Shown here one piece after another: positions 34,703-43,532 of a DNA stretch of 64,000 nucleotides. The stretch is from Solimonas sp036405815 (GTDB lineage: Bacteria; Pseudomonadota; Gammaproteobacteria; Nevskiales; Nevskiaceae). Positions within the stretch are counted from its first letter, which is position 1. Each line of letters begins with the position of its first letter. The position numbers and the translations under genes are program-made. The notes under the pieces were generated by a model. That model saw nothing but the letters and a program-made list of their open reading frames with translations, did not search any database and was not told where the DNA came from. Location: contig DASWWX010000058.1 in the NCBI GenBank assembly GCA_036405815.1, positions 14,143 through 78,142 of the forward strand, written 5' to 3'.

Positions 34703-34985
34703 CGAAATCGAACGCCGCCAGCGTCGCATGCAGGAACGCGGCGTCGCGCACGTCCGGCCGCGCCCAGCCCTCGGCGAGCCACAGCGCGCAATAGAACGCG
34801 ACCAGCATGCTCGCCCAGGCATGGGTGTACTCGCGGCCGCGCAGCAAGCCCGGCAATGGCATCAACAGCACGAACGCGGCCACCAGACCCAGCAGGCTGG
34901 TGCTGGTGAGCAGCATCGAGATGAACAGCGCCAGATGCAACGCCAGCGCGGCAGCGCGCGCGTACAGGCTCAGTGGGCGTCTCAT
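34623..34985 (-). CDS. DUF2069 small membrane protein
   Basis: A 120-residue membrane protein with four hydrophobic segments (ALALHLALFISMLLT, GLVAAFVLLMPLPGLL, WASMLVAFYCALWLAEGW, AAFDFVSLVLYV) and the GREYTHAWASM turn typical of DUF2069. It usually lies beside wrbA in gammaproteobacteria, as here: its start overlaps the wrbA stop by 4 bases. Function unknown. About 80 bases of the 3' end are antisense to hda; both frames look genuine. Confidence 0.85.
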   Translation of the reverse strand: MRRPLSLYARAAALALHLALFISMLLTSTSLLGLVAAFVLLMPLPGLLRGREYTHAWASMLVAFYCALWLAEGWARPDVRDAAFLHATLAAFDFVSLVLYVRLRGRERIARTAASGAASH

Positions 34986-35587
34986 GACGCGAGCTTCAAC
35001 GCGACCTGCGCGACCCGACGGCCCAGCGCCTCGCACAGCACCTCTTCCTCCCGGCTCGGGGCCTGCGGCTGCGTGCCGACACCGGCGACGTGGGACGCGC
35101 CGTACGGTGTGCCGCCCTTCTGCGTCTGGCTCAGCGCCGCTTCCGTGTACGGCAGCCCCGCGATCAGCATGCCGTGATGCAGCAGCGGCAGCATCATCGA
35201 CAGCAGCGTGCTCTCCTGGCCCCCATGCTGCGTGCCCGTGGACGTGAACACCGCCGCCGGCTTGCCGACCAGCGCGCCGGAGAGCCACAAGGCTGAGGTG
35301 CCGTCGAGGAAGTACTTCATCGGCGCCGCCATGTTGCCGAAGCGTGTGGGACTGCCGAGGATCAGGCCGGCGCATTCCTGCAGGTCGCGATGCGTCGCAT
35401 AAGGCGCACCCTCCTCCGGCACGTCCGGGCCGCGCACCTCGTGATCGGCCGCCACCGGCGGCACCGTGCGCAGACGCGCCTGCGCGCCGGCCACGGACTC
35501 GACGCCGCGCGCGATCAGCCGCGCCAAGCGCGCCACCGAGCCGTGGCGGGAGTAATACAGAATCAGGATATCGGCAGGCGCGCTCAT
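34982..35587 (-). CDS. wrbA: NAD(P)H:quinone oxidoreductase, flavodoxin-like WrbA
   Basis: A 201-residue flavodoxin-fold protein. FMN-phosphate loop ILYYSRHGSVARLARLIARG, the GSPTRFGNMAAPMKYFLD segment and the VFTSTGTQHGGQESTLLSMMLPLLHHGM segment with the isoalloxazine-contacting residues are all WrbA features. Tetrameric WrbA reduces quinones by two electrons, avoiding semiquinones. The DUF2069 gene follows with a 4-base overlap. Confidence 0.93.
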   Translation of the reverse strand: MSAPADILILYYSRHGSVARLARLIARGVESVAGAQARLRTVPPVAADHEVRGPDVPEEGAPYATHRDLQECAGLILGSPTRFGNMAAPMKYFLDGTSALWLSGALVGKPAAVFTSTGTQHGGQESTLLSMMLPLLHHGMLIAGLPYTEAALSQTQKGGTPYGASHVAGVGTQPQAPSREEEVLCEALGRRVAQVALKLAS

Positions 35588-35755
35588 GATCTGGGGCGTG
35601 CGAAGGGTTCGGCGAACGGGCCGCCATTCTACCTGCGACCGGTCGCCGTCCCGGCACCTCCGAAATTGGCGGGGCCCGTCGCGAGCCGTTAGCCTAGAGC
35701 AAACAGCGTCCCGCAGAGGCGCGCGAAATCAACGAAGGACTGGGAGGAGCGTCAC

Positions 35756-36226
35756 ATGAAGGCACATCGCGAGCTGCTCGATCGTTTCTACCGCGCGTTT
35801 CAGCAACGCGACGCCGCCACGATGGGTGCCTGCTATCACCCGCAGGCCACGTTCTCGGACCCCGCCTTTCCCGATCTCGACGCCGCCGGCGTACGCGCGA
35901 TGTGGGAAATGCTGTGCGCGCGTGGCGCCGACCTGAAGATCGAATACAGCGGCCTGCTCGCCAGCGAGGCACGCGGCAGCGCGCACTGGGAAGCCTGGTA
36001 CACGTTCTCCAAGACCGGTCGCAAGGTTCACAACATCATCGACGCGCACTTCGAGTTCCGCGACGGCCTGATCCTGCGCCATGTCGACAAATTCGACTTC
36101 GCGCGCTGGGCAGGTCAGGCGCTGGGCATGCCCGGTAAGTTGCTGGGCGGCACGGGCTTTCTGCAGAAGAAGGTGCAGGCACAGGCGGCCCAGGCGCTGA
36201 CAGCCTGGAAGCAGCAGGCCGACTGA
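35756..36226 (+). CDS. NTF2/SnoaL-like fold protein
   Basis: A 156-residue small alpha+beta cone protein. It starts with LLDRFYRAFQQRDAATMGACYHPQATFSDP and later has SAHWEAWYTFSKTGRKVHNIIDAHFEFRDGLI, the usual NTF2 nuclear-transport-factor-like order of an N-terminal helix pair and a curved sheet. The family covers polyketide cyclases, steroid isomerases and ligand-binding proteins; a catalytic residue cannot be assigned. The start is preceded by GGGAGGAG, and it is a stand-alone gene. Confidence 0.85.
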   Translation: MKAHRELLDRFYRAFQQRDAATMGACYHPQATFSDPAFPDLDAAGVRAMWEMLCARGADLKIEYSGLLASEARGSAHWEAWYTFSKTGRKVHNIIDAHFEFRDGLILRHVDKFDFARWAGQALGMPGKLLGGTGFLQKKVQAQAAQALTAWKQQAD

Positions 36227-36324
36227 GGCCTGCTCTCGCATCGAAGCGCCACGCGGCGCTGCATTTCAGCAAGGCAGCCTAGCCCTGACCGACTTACTTT
36301 TTGCCGCGCATGTCGCGCCAGGCG

Positions 36325-36897
36325 CTAGCTCCGATACCAGCGCCGATTCAGGGCGTTGATGACCTTGGATGGATACTCATAGCGCCCGAGGCTGCCGTTG
36401 TAGCGGCCCAGCGCGTTGATGAGGTTGCCGCGTTCCTTGTCGAGATAGAACTTCAGGATCGTGCAACCCATGCGCAGGTTGGTCTCGACATGGAACAGGT
36501 TGTCATCGGGCTTGCCGATTTCCTTGAGCCAGAACGGCATGACCTGCATCAGACCCTGCGCACCGGCGACCGACACGGCGTAGCGGTCGAAATAGCTTTC
36601 CACCTCGATCACCGCCAGTACCAGTTCCGGCGCCAGCTTGGCGCGGCGCGATTCGCGGTGCACCAGTCGCAGCAGTTCGAGGCGTTGCGCCTCGTCCGGC
36701 AGCAGGCGCTTGAGCCGCCCGGACATGTCGACCAGCCAGACTTCGGCGTCGTAACGGTGCTCGAAGCTATCGGCCGCATTGATCGCCTCGGCCAGCCGTT
36801 GACGCAGCTCCGGATCGGGCGACTGTTCGACCGGCGCCGCCTGGGCCGCACCTGCGCAAAGGCCCAACGCGGCCAACGCAGAAATCGCCCACCGCAT
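36325..36897 (-). CDS. Lytic murein transglycosylase, SLT family
   Basis: A 190-residue exported transglycosylase. After a signal peptide (RWAISALAALGLCAGAAQA) and an acidic helical region comes the lysozyme-like domain with LVLAVIEVESYFDRYAVSVA, where the Glu of IEVES is catalytic, and GAQGLMQVMP. A second motif, NALGRYNGS, follows. It cleaves the glycan strand to make 1,6-anhydromuramic ends. The ATG at 36897 begins the signal peptide; an ATG at 36939, 9 bases after proS, is an alternative. Probably co-transcribed with proS. Confidence 0.88.
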   Translation of the reverse strand: MRWAISALAALGLCAGAAQAAPVEQSPDPELRQRLAEAINAADSFEHRYDAEVWLVDMSGRLKRLLPDEAQRLELLRLVHRESRRAKLAPELVLAVIEVESYFDRYAVSVAGAQGLMQVMPFWLKEIGKPDDNLFHVETNLRMGCTILKFYLDKERGNLINALGRYNGSLGRYEYPSKVINALNRRWYRS

Positions 36898-36947
36898 CGG
36901 TGATCGCGACCCTCGCGCAGTTTGCACGTCGCCGGCCATCGCTGCGA

Positions 36948-38651
36948 TCAAGCCCCCAATTTCTCCAGCACAGCTGCGGCCGTCGCCGGAATCATCTCGG
37001 CCTTATCGGCCCGGCGGTGCTTGTACTCGAACTGCGCGTTGGCCAGCCCCTTGTCGCCGATGACGACGCGGTGCGGAATGCCAATCAGCTCGGCGTCGGC
37101 GAACATCGAACCCGGACGCTGGCCGCGGTCGTCGAGCGCAACGTCGATGCCGGCCGCCTGCAGCGCGGCATAGAGCTGCTCGGTCTGCGCCTTCACCGCT
37201 TCCGACTTGTCCATGCCGATCGGACACAGAATCACGCGGAACGGCGCGATCGAATCCGGCCAGACGATGCCGCTGGCATCGTGCGACTGCTCGATCACGG
37301 CCGCGGCCATGCGTGACACGCCGATGCCGTAGCAGCCCATCTCCAGCGTGATCGACTGGCCCTTCTCGTCGAGCACCGACACACCCATCGCGGCGGTGTA
37401 CTTGCTGCCGAGCTGGAACACGTGACCGCCCTCGATGCCCCGGTAGAACTTGATGACGCCCTGGCCGTCCGGGCTTGGGTCACCTTCGGCGATCATGCGC
37501 AGGTCGGCGGTCTCCGGTTCCGCGCAGTCGCGGCCCCAGTTCACGTGCTTCAGGTGATGGTCGTTGTCGTTGGCACCGCAGACGAAGTCGGCGACCTCGG
37601 CCGCCGCGAAGTCGGCAATGACCGGCACTGGGCAATTGACCGGGCCGAGATAGCCGACCTCGCAGCCGAATGCCTTCTGCACGTCTTCCGGCGCCGCCAT
37701 CTGCAAGGGGCTCGCGACCTTCGGATGTTTGGCGGCCTTGATCTCGTTGAGCTGGTGGTCGCCGCGCAGCGCGATGCCGACCAGCCCGCCCTCGCGCCCC
37801 TTCACGACCAGCAGCTTGACCTTGCCGGTCAGCGCCACGCTCAGGAATTTCGAGACCTGTTCACAGGTTTTCTGGCCCGGCGTGGAGACCTTCTCGACCG
37901 CGGCGCCGGCAGCAGCGCGCGGCTTGCCGGACGGCTTGGTCTCGGCGGCTTCGACGTTGGCGGCGTAGGTGCCGCCCTCGGCCACGGCCAGCAGGTCTTC
38001 ACCGGACCCGGCGAGGATGTGGAATTCCTCGGAGGCCGAACCACCGATGTTGCCGCTGTCCGCCTGCACCGCGCGGAACTCGGCGCCGGCGCGCGTGAAG
38101 ATGCGGATGTAGGCCTGGCGCATGTTCTCGTACTCGCGCGCCAGGTCTTCCTTGGTCAGGTGGAAGGAGTACGCGTCCTTCATCAGGAACTCGCGCGCGC
38201 GCATCACGCCGAAGCGCGGGCGGCGCTCGTCACGGAACTTGGTCTGGATCTGGTAGTAGTTGACCGGCAGCTGGCGATAAGAGCGGAAATCCTGCTTGAC
38301 GTGATGGCAGATCACTTCCTCGTGCGTCGGCCCGTAGCAGAAGTCGTTCTTGTGACGATCCTTGAAGCGCAGCATCTCGTCGCCCATGATCGACCAGCGA
38401 CCCGACTCCTGCCACAGCTCGGCCGGCTGCACGCTCGGCATCAGCGTCTCCAGCGCACCGGCGCGGTTCATCTCCTCGCGCACGATGTTCTCGATCTTGC
38501 GCAGCGTGCGCAGGCCGATCGGCGTCCAGGTGTAGAGACCGGCGCCGAGCTTGCGGATGTAGCCCGCACGCAGCATCAGCTGATGGGAGACGACCTCGGC
38601 GTCGGCCGGGGTTTCCTTGGTGGTGTGCAGCGGGAACTGGGAGAGGCGCAT
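36948..38651 (-). CDS. proS: Prolyl-tRNA synthetase
   Basis: A 567-residue class II aminoacyl-tRNA synthetase of the bacterial type. It begins with MRLSQFPLHTTKETPADAEV, has class II motif 2 in the FRDERRPRFGVMRAREFLMKDAYSFH region, an editing (INS) domain with VKLLVVKGREGG, and motif 3 in the GIGVSRMAAAVIEQSHD area. It charges tRNA-Pro. The lytic transglycosylase gene follows on the same strand. Confidence 0.96.
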   Translation of the reverse strand: MRLSQFPLHTTKETPADAEVVSHQLMLRAGYIRKLGAGLYTWTPIGLRTLRKIENIVREEMNRAGALETLMPSVQPAELWQESGRWSIMGDEMLRFKDRHKNDFCYGPTHEEVICHHVKQDFRSYRQLPVNYYQIQTKFRDERRPRFGVMRAREFLMKDAYSFHLTKEDLAREYENMRQAYIRIFTRAGAEFRAVQADSGNIGGSASEEFHILAGSGEDLLAVAEGGTYAANVEAAETKPSGKPRAAAGAAVEKVSTPGQKTCEQVSKFLSVALTGKVKLLVVKGREGGLVGIALRGDHQLNEIKAAKHPKVASPLQMAAPEDVQKAFGCEVGYLGPVNCPVPVIADFAAAEVADFVCGANDNDHHLKHVNWGRDCAEPETADLRMIAEGDPSPDGQGVIKFYRGIEGGHVFQLGSKYTAAMGVSVLDEKGQSITLEMGCYGIGVSRMAAAVIEQSHDASGIVWPDSIAPFRVILCPIGMDKSEAVKAQTEQLYAALQAAGIDVALDDRGQRPGSMFADAELIGIPHRVVIGDKGLANAQFEYKHRRADKAEMIPATAAAVLEKLGA

Positions 38652-38786
38652 GAGCGGATTCGCGAAAAGATGGCGCGAATTGTAGCGGGCGGGCGTGGCG
38701 CCCGGCTCGGCTCAAACGCAAATCGAATCGAGGATCCGCGGCCGGCCACAGGCCCGACCGGACGGATGTCCGGCCGCAGACCAGGC

Positions 38787-40421
38787 CTAGGGCAGCGACC
38801 AGGGTTCCGGTCGGTGCAGGTGGAAACCCTGCGCGTAATCGATGCCGATGTCGCGCAGCCGCGACAAGGTCGATTCGTCTTCCACGCATTCGGCGACCGT
38901 GGTCAGGCCCCGCAGGCGCGCCAGACGCGCGATCGCGTCCACGGTGGCGGCATCGGTATCGTCGGTGGCGACGCCACGCACGAAGCTGCCATCGATCTTG
39001 ATCGTGTCCACCGCCAGCGTCTTCAGATACGCGAACGAGGACATGCCAGAACCGAAATCGTCCAGCGCCACGTGGCAGCCCAGCTCGCGCAGGGCACTGA
39101 CCAGCGCGACGGCGCGCTGGATGTTGGCAATGGCCGAGGTCTCGGTGATCTCGAAGCGCAGGCGACCTGGCTCGACGCCGGTCTCCTCCAGCGCGCGCGC
39201 CACGAAGGCGGCGAACCCGCCTTCGGTGAGTGTGCTGCCGGAAAGATTGACGGCAGCGCTCGGCATCTGCGTTTCCGGCGTCTGCGACAACCAGCGCAAC
39301 GTGCGCAGCACGATGCGGCGATCAAGCTGCGCCATCAGGCCGTAACGCTCGGCGGCCAGTACCAGCTCGCCCGGCAGCGTCCAACCCAGTGCGCCCTGTG
39401 GACGCAGCAGCACCTCGTAGTGGTCCAGTCCGCCGCTGCCCGCGCCATTGAGCGACATGATGCGCTGCCGGAACAGCGCGAAGCGTCCGCCTTCGAGCAC
39501 TTCCAGCACGCGCGCGCCCCAGGACTGCTCGCCGCGCACGCGCTGCAGCTCGCCGTCGTCGGCGCGATAAATCTCGATGCGATTGCGGCCGTTTTCCTTG
39601 GCCGCGCGGCAAGCAGCGTCCGCGGCGGACAGCAGCTCCGTGAAATCCTGGGCCGCCTCGCTGAAGCTGGCGATGCCGACGCTGACGGTGACGCCGTAGC
39701 TACGCCCGCGCCATTCGAAACCCTGCGCCGCCACCTGGAAGCGCACGCGCTCGGCGACCTGCCAGGCACGCTCGGTATCGGAGTGATACAGCAGCAGACC
39801 GAACTCGTCGCCGCCGAGATAGGCGAGCTGATCGCCCTCGCGGATCAGCGATTGCAGCAGGCGGCCGAAGCGGGTCAGCAGATCATTGCCCGCCTCGCGC
39901 CCGTAGGCATCGTTGACCAGCTTGAACTGGTCGACCTCGATGTAGATCAGCGTACCGACGTGCGTGGCCATGCGCGCGCGCAGGCACCATTCGAACGCGC
40001 GTCGCGTCATCAGCCCGGTCAGCGGGTCGATCTGCGGCATGTCGACTTCGGGATTGGACGGATGCGCCGTCCAGACCAGCAGCGATCCGCCGCTGCCCTC
40101 GGCGACCGCTACGTGCTGATAGAGCGACAGCTCGCGACCGTTGCGACCGCGCAGGCGCACCAGACCATCCTGCGCGCTCGGCCGATCCTGCAGTGCCGCC
40201 AGCGGCTGACCGATCAATTCGGATTCGGAGTAACCCAGGCTGCGGCGCAGCGTGCCGTTGGCGGCAACGAAACGCATCGTGCGCGCATCGAGCAATGCCG
40301 CCGGCAGCGGCAGACTCTCGAATGCGGCGCCCGTAAAGTTTTCGAGCAGACGATCCTGCGGCACCTGCAACTCGACAAAGGCGCGCTGGTCGTCCATCGA
40401 TGGAATACGGGCGAGGGTCAT
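38787..40421 (-). CDS. PAS-GGDEF-EAL c-di-GMP signalling protein
   Basis: A 544-residue cytoplasmic protein. A PAS domain (about 30-110) is followed by a GGDEF domain with an intact motif (LAYLGGDEFGLL) and an inhibition-site REGD just upstream, then an EAL domain: YEVLLRPQ (EVL in place of EAL), NLSGSTL, FEITETSAIAN, LDDFGSGMSSFAYLK, KIDGSFVRG and AECVED. All expected metal and catalytic residues of both activities appear present, so it may be a bifunctional enzyme or a c-di-GMP-sensitive phosphodiesterase. Divergent from the PHP lipoprotein. Confidence 0.9.
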   Translation of the reverse strand: MTLARIPSMDDQRAFVELQVPQDRLLENFTGAAFESLPLPAALLDARTMRFVAANGTLRRSLGYSESELIGQPLAALQDRPSAQDGLVRLRGRNGRELSLYQHVAVAEGSGGSLLVWTAHPSNPEVDMPQIDPLTGLMTRRAFEWCLRARMATHVGTLIYIEVDQFKLVNDAYGREAGNDLLTRFGRLLQSLIREGDQLAYLGGDEFGLLLYHSDTERAWQVAERVRFQVAAQGFEWRGRSYGVTVSVGIASFSEAAQDFTELLSAADAACRAAKENGRNRIEIYRADDGELQRVRGEQSWGARVLEVLEGGRFALFRQRIMSLNGAGSGGLDHYEVLLRPQGALGWTLPGELVLAAERYGLMAQLDRRIVLRTLRWLSQTPETQMPSAAVNLSGSTLTEGGFAAFVARALEETGVEPGRLRFEITETSAIANIQRAVALVSALRELGCHVALDDFGSGMSSFAYLKTLAVDTIKIDGSFVRGVATDDTDAATVDAIARLARLRGLTTVAECVEDESTLSRLRDIGIDYAQGFHLHRPEPWSLP

Positions 40422-40582
40422 GACCGATGATGACTGAAAGGTTACCCTTCAGTCACTTCCGGGGAATAGGAAAAACAGCTCGGGTGCCCGCGTGCACCAC
40501 TGCGCTGACATCACGACGATCGCTCGCATTGCTAGATTCGCCTCGGCAGTCGAGTACGCTAATTTTGGGGGATGGGAAGAGC

Positions 40583-43024
40583 ATGAACAGAAGTCTGCGC
40601 TGGGTGGTGGTGTTGGGCATGATCGGCGGTCTCGCCGCGTGTGGCGGCGATTCCAAACCCGTGGCGCCGATCCCTAACGAGCCGATCCCGCCGCCGCCCG
40701 CACCGGTTGCCGGTGTCTGGCTCAAGGGCGACCTGCATGTTCACAACGATCACTCCTCCGATGGCAGCGCCCCGCGGCAGCTCGCGGACGATCGCGGCCC
40801 CGGCAACGTCTCGATCCAGGACCAGATCGCGTTTGCGCGCCTCAACGGCCTCGACTTCCTGCCGCTGACCGATCATCGCACCCACGATCAGCACTACGAC
40901 CCGAACTGGGAAAGCAGCGATCTGTTGCTGATCACCGGCGAGGAAGCCAATGGCTCGCCGCATGCCACCGTGCATGGCGCGGTCGAGAGCATCGTGCAGG
41001 GCAGTACCGGTGACGACGATAACGGCGACCTGCGTCGCTTGCAGCAGTCGATCTGGGACGCGCATAGCCAGGGTGCCGCATGGATCACCGCGCACCCGGA
41101 CGACGGTGAGACCGAGGAGGACGGCACGCCGAATGCGCGCGCCAGCGCAGTGGGCGTGCACTTGGTCGAGACCTGGAACAAGGCCAGCAACATCGAGGCC
41201 GAGATCGACTACGCCGAGAACCGCTGGAACGCCGGCTTCCGCTTCGGCATCGCCGGCGGCAGTGACAACCACTTCCGCGAACTGTGGCTGCTGGCCGGCC
41301 CCGGCCTGCCGACGACGCAGGTGCACGCCAACGGCCGCAGCGAGCGCGGCATCCTCGACGGCATACGCGCCGGCCGCACGCGCCTGCACGCCGACGCGCT
41401 GTCGCCGGTCGCCACCCTGACCGGCGATTTCGATGGCGACGGTGTGTTCGAAGCCATCGGCGGCGACGAGGTCATCGTGCCCGCCGGCACTGCCGGCCGC
41501 CTGCGTGTGGCGGTCGAGAACGGCATGGGCACGACCGTGCACGTCTACACCGCGCCGGGCCGCAGCGCCGGCGCGCTGGCCAGCTACCGTCCCGGCCTGC
41601 TCGAGCTCAACGCCACCTACGACCTCGATATCGTCACACCCGAAACACCGGTCTGGTATCGCGTGGAAGTGCGCGGCCTGTCGTTGCCGCATAGCGTCGA
41701 TACCAGCGACGTGCCGGTCTCGGCGATTCCGATGCCGCTGCAACTGCCCAACCAGCTGCGCGCCACGGCCTCGCCGCTGTTCATCTCGACCGCGCCGGTC
41801 GAAGCGCGGCCGGAGCTGCCGACGCCGGCCGATAGCGGTCGCGACGACGGCGCGCAGGGCGTGCTGGGCGCCGCGGGCCGCTTCGCCGGCTTCGCCGATC
41901 TGGCGGTGGCCGATGGCATTACGCATGTCGTCGCCGAGGTGCACGAACCCGGCGCCACGCGCGTGCAGTATCGCCGCGCCGGCAGCACCGCCGCGCCGCA
42001 GACGCTCAGCGCCTCCGACAGCGCGCGCTTTCCGCAGATCGCCGCGCATGGCCACCAGCTCTGGGTGGTCTGGCAGGACGAAAGTGCCGGCCAGCAACCA
42101 CGACGTCCGGCGATCCTGATGCGCCGCTCCGACGATGGCGGTGCCAGCTGGCAGGCGATCGAGACGCTGCGTGCGATCGATGGCCGCGCCGAGCGGCCCG
42201 GCATCGCCGCCACGCCGTCCGGCGAGGCGATCGTGGTCTGGCAGGAAATCCGTCGCGACGAACCGTTCGACATCTACGCGCAGGTGCTGGGCCGCGACAG
42301 CGCGCCGGTCAATCTGTCGCGCGAGGGCAAGACCTTCCGCAGCGCCAACCTGCTCGACAGCCGCTCGTCGTCCTATCCCGCCTCGGTGTGGCCGCGCGTC
42401 GCCGTCGGGATCGACGGTCGCATCGCCGTGGTCTGGCAGGACAACCGGCACGATGTCGATCCGCTGTGGACCGGCCAGACCTTCAGCGGCGAAGGCACGG
42501 ACCCGGACGACTGGCAGGTGCGGCTGCGCACGCGCGCAGCTGGCGCTGAAAGCTGGGGCGAACCGCTGGATCTGGGCGCCAGCGACGCGGCCGACCGCCA
42601 CCCTGCCGTGGCCTTCGATGGCGATGGCCGTCTCGTGCTGGCCTGGGAGAGCAAGCCGCTGCGCTCTTCCGGTGTCGATCTCGTCGTGCTGTCGGCACGA
42701 GAAACCAGCAGCAGCGCGTTCACCGAACCGCAGCCGATCGACGTCGGCGCGCGCGGCATGGGCCAGTACGTGCGGCTCGGTCGTCAGCCGGACGGCCGCG
42801 TCCGCGCCGCCTGGGCCGACAGCCGTTCCGCCGACTGGCGCTGGCGCGTGATGACCGCGGTCCTCGACGGCGAGACCTGGACCAACGCCACGCTGCTCCC
42901 ATCACGGGGCAACAACACCTGGCCGGCCACGGCCGGTGGCCGCATCGTGTTCTCGAGTTCGCGTAACGCCCTGCGCCTGCAACGCGACGCGACCCAGCAG
43001 ATCTTCGTCGTCACGCCGCGCTGA
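40583..43024 (+). CDS. PHP-domain (CehA-like) lipoprotein with beta-propeller repeats
   Basis: An 813-residue lipoprotein (lipobox LAAC, Cys20). Residues about 48-330 are a PHP/CehA-McbA-like metallohydrolase: GDLHVHNDHSSDG (His52, His54), LTDHRTHDQ, AHPDDGE and GGSDNHFREL. The C-terminal half carries repeated blades with a VVWQ/AAWAD strand (LWVVWQDES, AIVVWQEIR, IAVVWQDNR, LVLAWESK, VRAAWADSR) and an Asp-box-like SDDGGASW, as in sialidase-type propellers. Acts outside the inner membrane, perhaps hydrolysing phospho- or carbamate esters. ATG at 40583 gives a proper lipoprotein signal, preceded by a GGGAAGAG site. Confidence 0.82.
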   Translation: MNRSLRWVVVLGMIGGLAACGGDSKPVAPIPNEPIPPPPAPVAGVWLKGDLHVHNDHSSDGSAPRQLADDRGPGNVSIQDQIAFARLNGLDFLPLTDHRTHDQHYDPNWESSDLLLITGEEANGSPHATVHGAVESIVQGSTGDDDNGDLRRLQQSIWDAHSQGAAWITAHPDDGETEEDGTPNARASAVGVHLVETWNKASNIEAEIDYAENRWNAGFRFGIAGGSDNHFRELWLLAGPGLPTTQVHANGRSERGILDGIRAGRTRLHADALSPVATLTGDFDGDGVFEAIGGDEVIVPAGTAGRLRVAVENGMGTTVHVYTAPGRSAGALASYRPGLLELNATYDLDIVTPETPVWYRVEVRGLSLPHSVDTSDVPVSAIPMPLQLPNQLRATASPLFISTAPVEARPELPTPADSGRDDGAQGVLGAAGRFAGFADLAVADGITHVVAEVHEPGATRVQYRRAGSTAAPQTLSASDSARFPQIAAHGHQLWVVWQDESAGQQPRRPAILMRRSDDGGASWQAIETLRAIDGRAERPGIAATPSGEAIVVWQEIRRDEPFDIYAQVLGRDSAPVNLSREGKTFRSANLLDSRSSSYPASVWPRVAVGIDGRIAVVWQDNRHDVDPLWTGQTFSGEGTDPDDWQVRLRTRAAGAESWGEPLDLGASDAADRHPAVAFDGDGRLVLAWESKPLRSSGVDLVVLSARETSSSAFTEPQPIDVGARGMGQYVRLGRQPDGRVRAAWADSRSADWRWRVMTAVLDGETWTNATLLPSRGNNTWPATAGGRIVFSSSRNALRLQRDATQQIFVVTPR

Positions 43025-43087
43025 AAAAAGCCGCGCTGAAAAAAGCCGCGCTGAAAAAAGCCGCGTTGAGAAAGCCGAACTGAAAAA
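43015..43087. repeat. 15-bp tandem repeat with repeated stop codons
   Basis: Three exact copies of a 15-bp unit (43015-43029, 43030-43044, 43045-43059) followed by two degenerate copies. The first unit contains the last codons and TGA of the PHP lipoprotein gene; each later exact copy keeps the TGA in the same frame. Confidence 0.9.
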
Positions 43088-43090
43088 CGA

Positions 43091-43125
43091 ACGGCGCGCG
43101 GCGGGTCGATCCCGCCACGCGCCGT
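43091..43125 (-). terminator. Hairpin terminator for the minus-strand moeB operon
   Basis: Long GC stem (43091-43105 with 43111-43125, one opposed base on each side) with loop TCGAT. On the minus strand it is followed by a T-rich tract supplied by the end of the tandem repeat, so it fits termination of the JAMM-like gene. Confidence 0.65.
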
Positions 43126-43184
43126 CATCAGAAATTCAGTACCCGAAACTCAAGGTCCGGCCGACCCTGTCCCGCAAGCGCAGA

Positions 43185-43532
43185 TCAGTCGCGGATCTTC
43201 AGCACCCGCTCGGACGGTGCGCCGGCACGCAACTGCCAGGCTCGCATTTCCAGCACGCCCTTTGTGTTGAGCGAGACCACGAGGCTCAACAGACCTTCTC
43301 GCAACTGCGACGCCGCCGGCACTGCCGCCGACTGCGGATGCGACCACAGATCCGCCCACAGGCTCTCGCCCGCTGCCGGCTGCTCGCGCCCGGCATGGAA
43401 CGACGCCGGCTCGCCCTCGCGGGCGCCGACCACGCCGCGAATCGACTCGGGTTGCGCCACCTGCGCGGCGTGCAGGATGCGGATCGCCAGCGCGCGCGGC
43501 ATCACCAGATCGGCGTTAGGTTGTTCGGTCAT
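43185..43532 (-). CDS. Degenerate Mov34/MPN (JAMM-like) protein
   Basis: A 115-residue protein. The order ALAIRILHAAQVAQPES, VVGAREGE, LWSHPQSAAVPAASQL and LSLVVSLNTKGVLEMRAWQL follows the JAMM/Mov34 fold found next to moeB in many proteobacteria. The metal site HxHPx(7)SxxD is damaged: the first His is Trp (LWSHP) and the expected Asp is missing, so isopeptidase/deconjugating activity is unlikely. It may be a binding partner or remnant. It overlaps moeB by 4 bases. Confidence 0.7.
   Translation of the reverse strand: MTEQPNADLVMPRALAIRILHAAQVAQPESIRGVVGAREGEPASFHAGREQPAAGESLWADLWSHPQSAAVPAASQLREGLLSLVVSLNTKGVLEMRAWQLRAGAPSERVLKIRD

Noticed and set aside
40559..42601. Very long minus-strand open frame opposite the PHP lipoprotein
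   Set aside because: A shadow of high-GC coding DNA: His/Arg/Ala-rich, no domain motif; the plus-strand protein has clear motifs.
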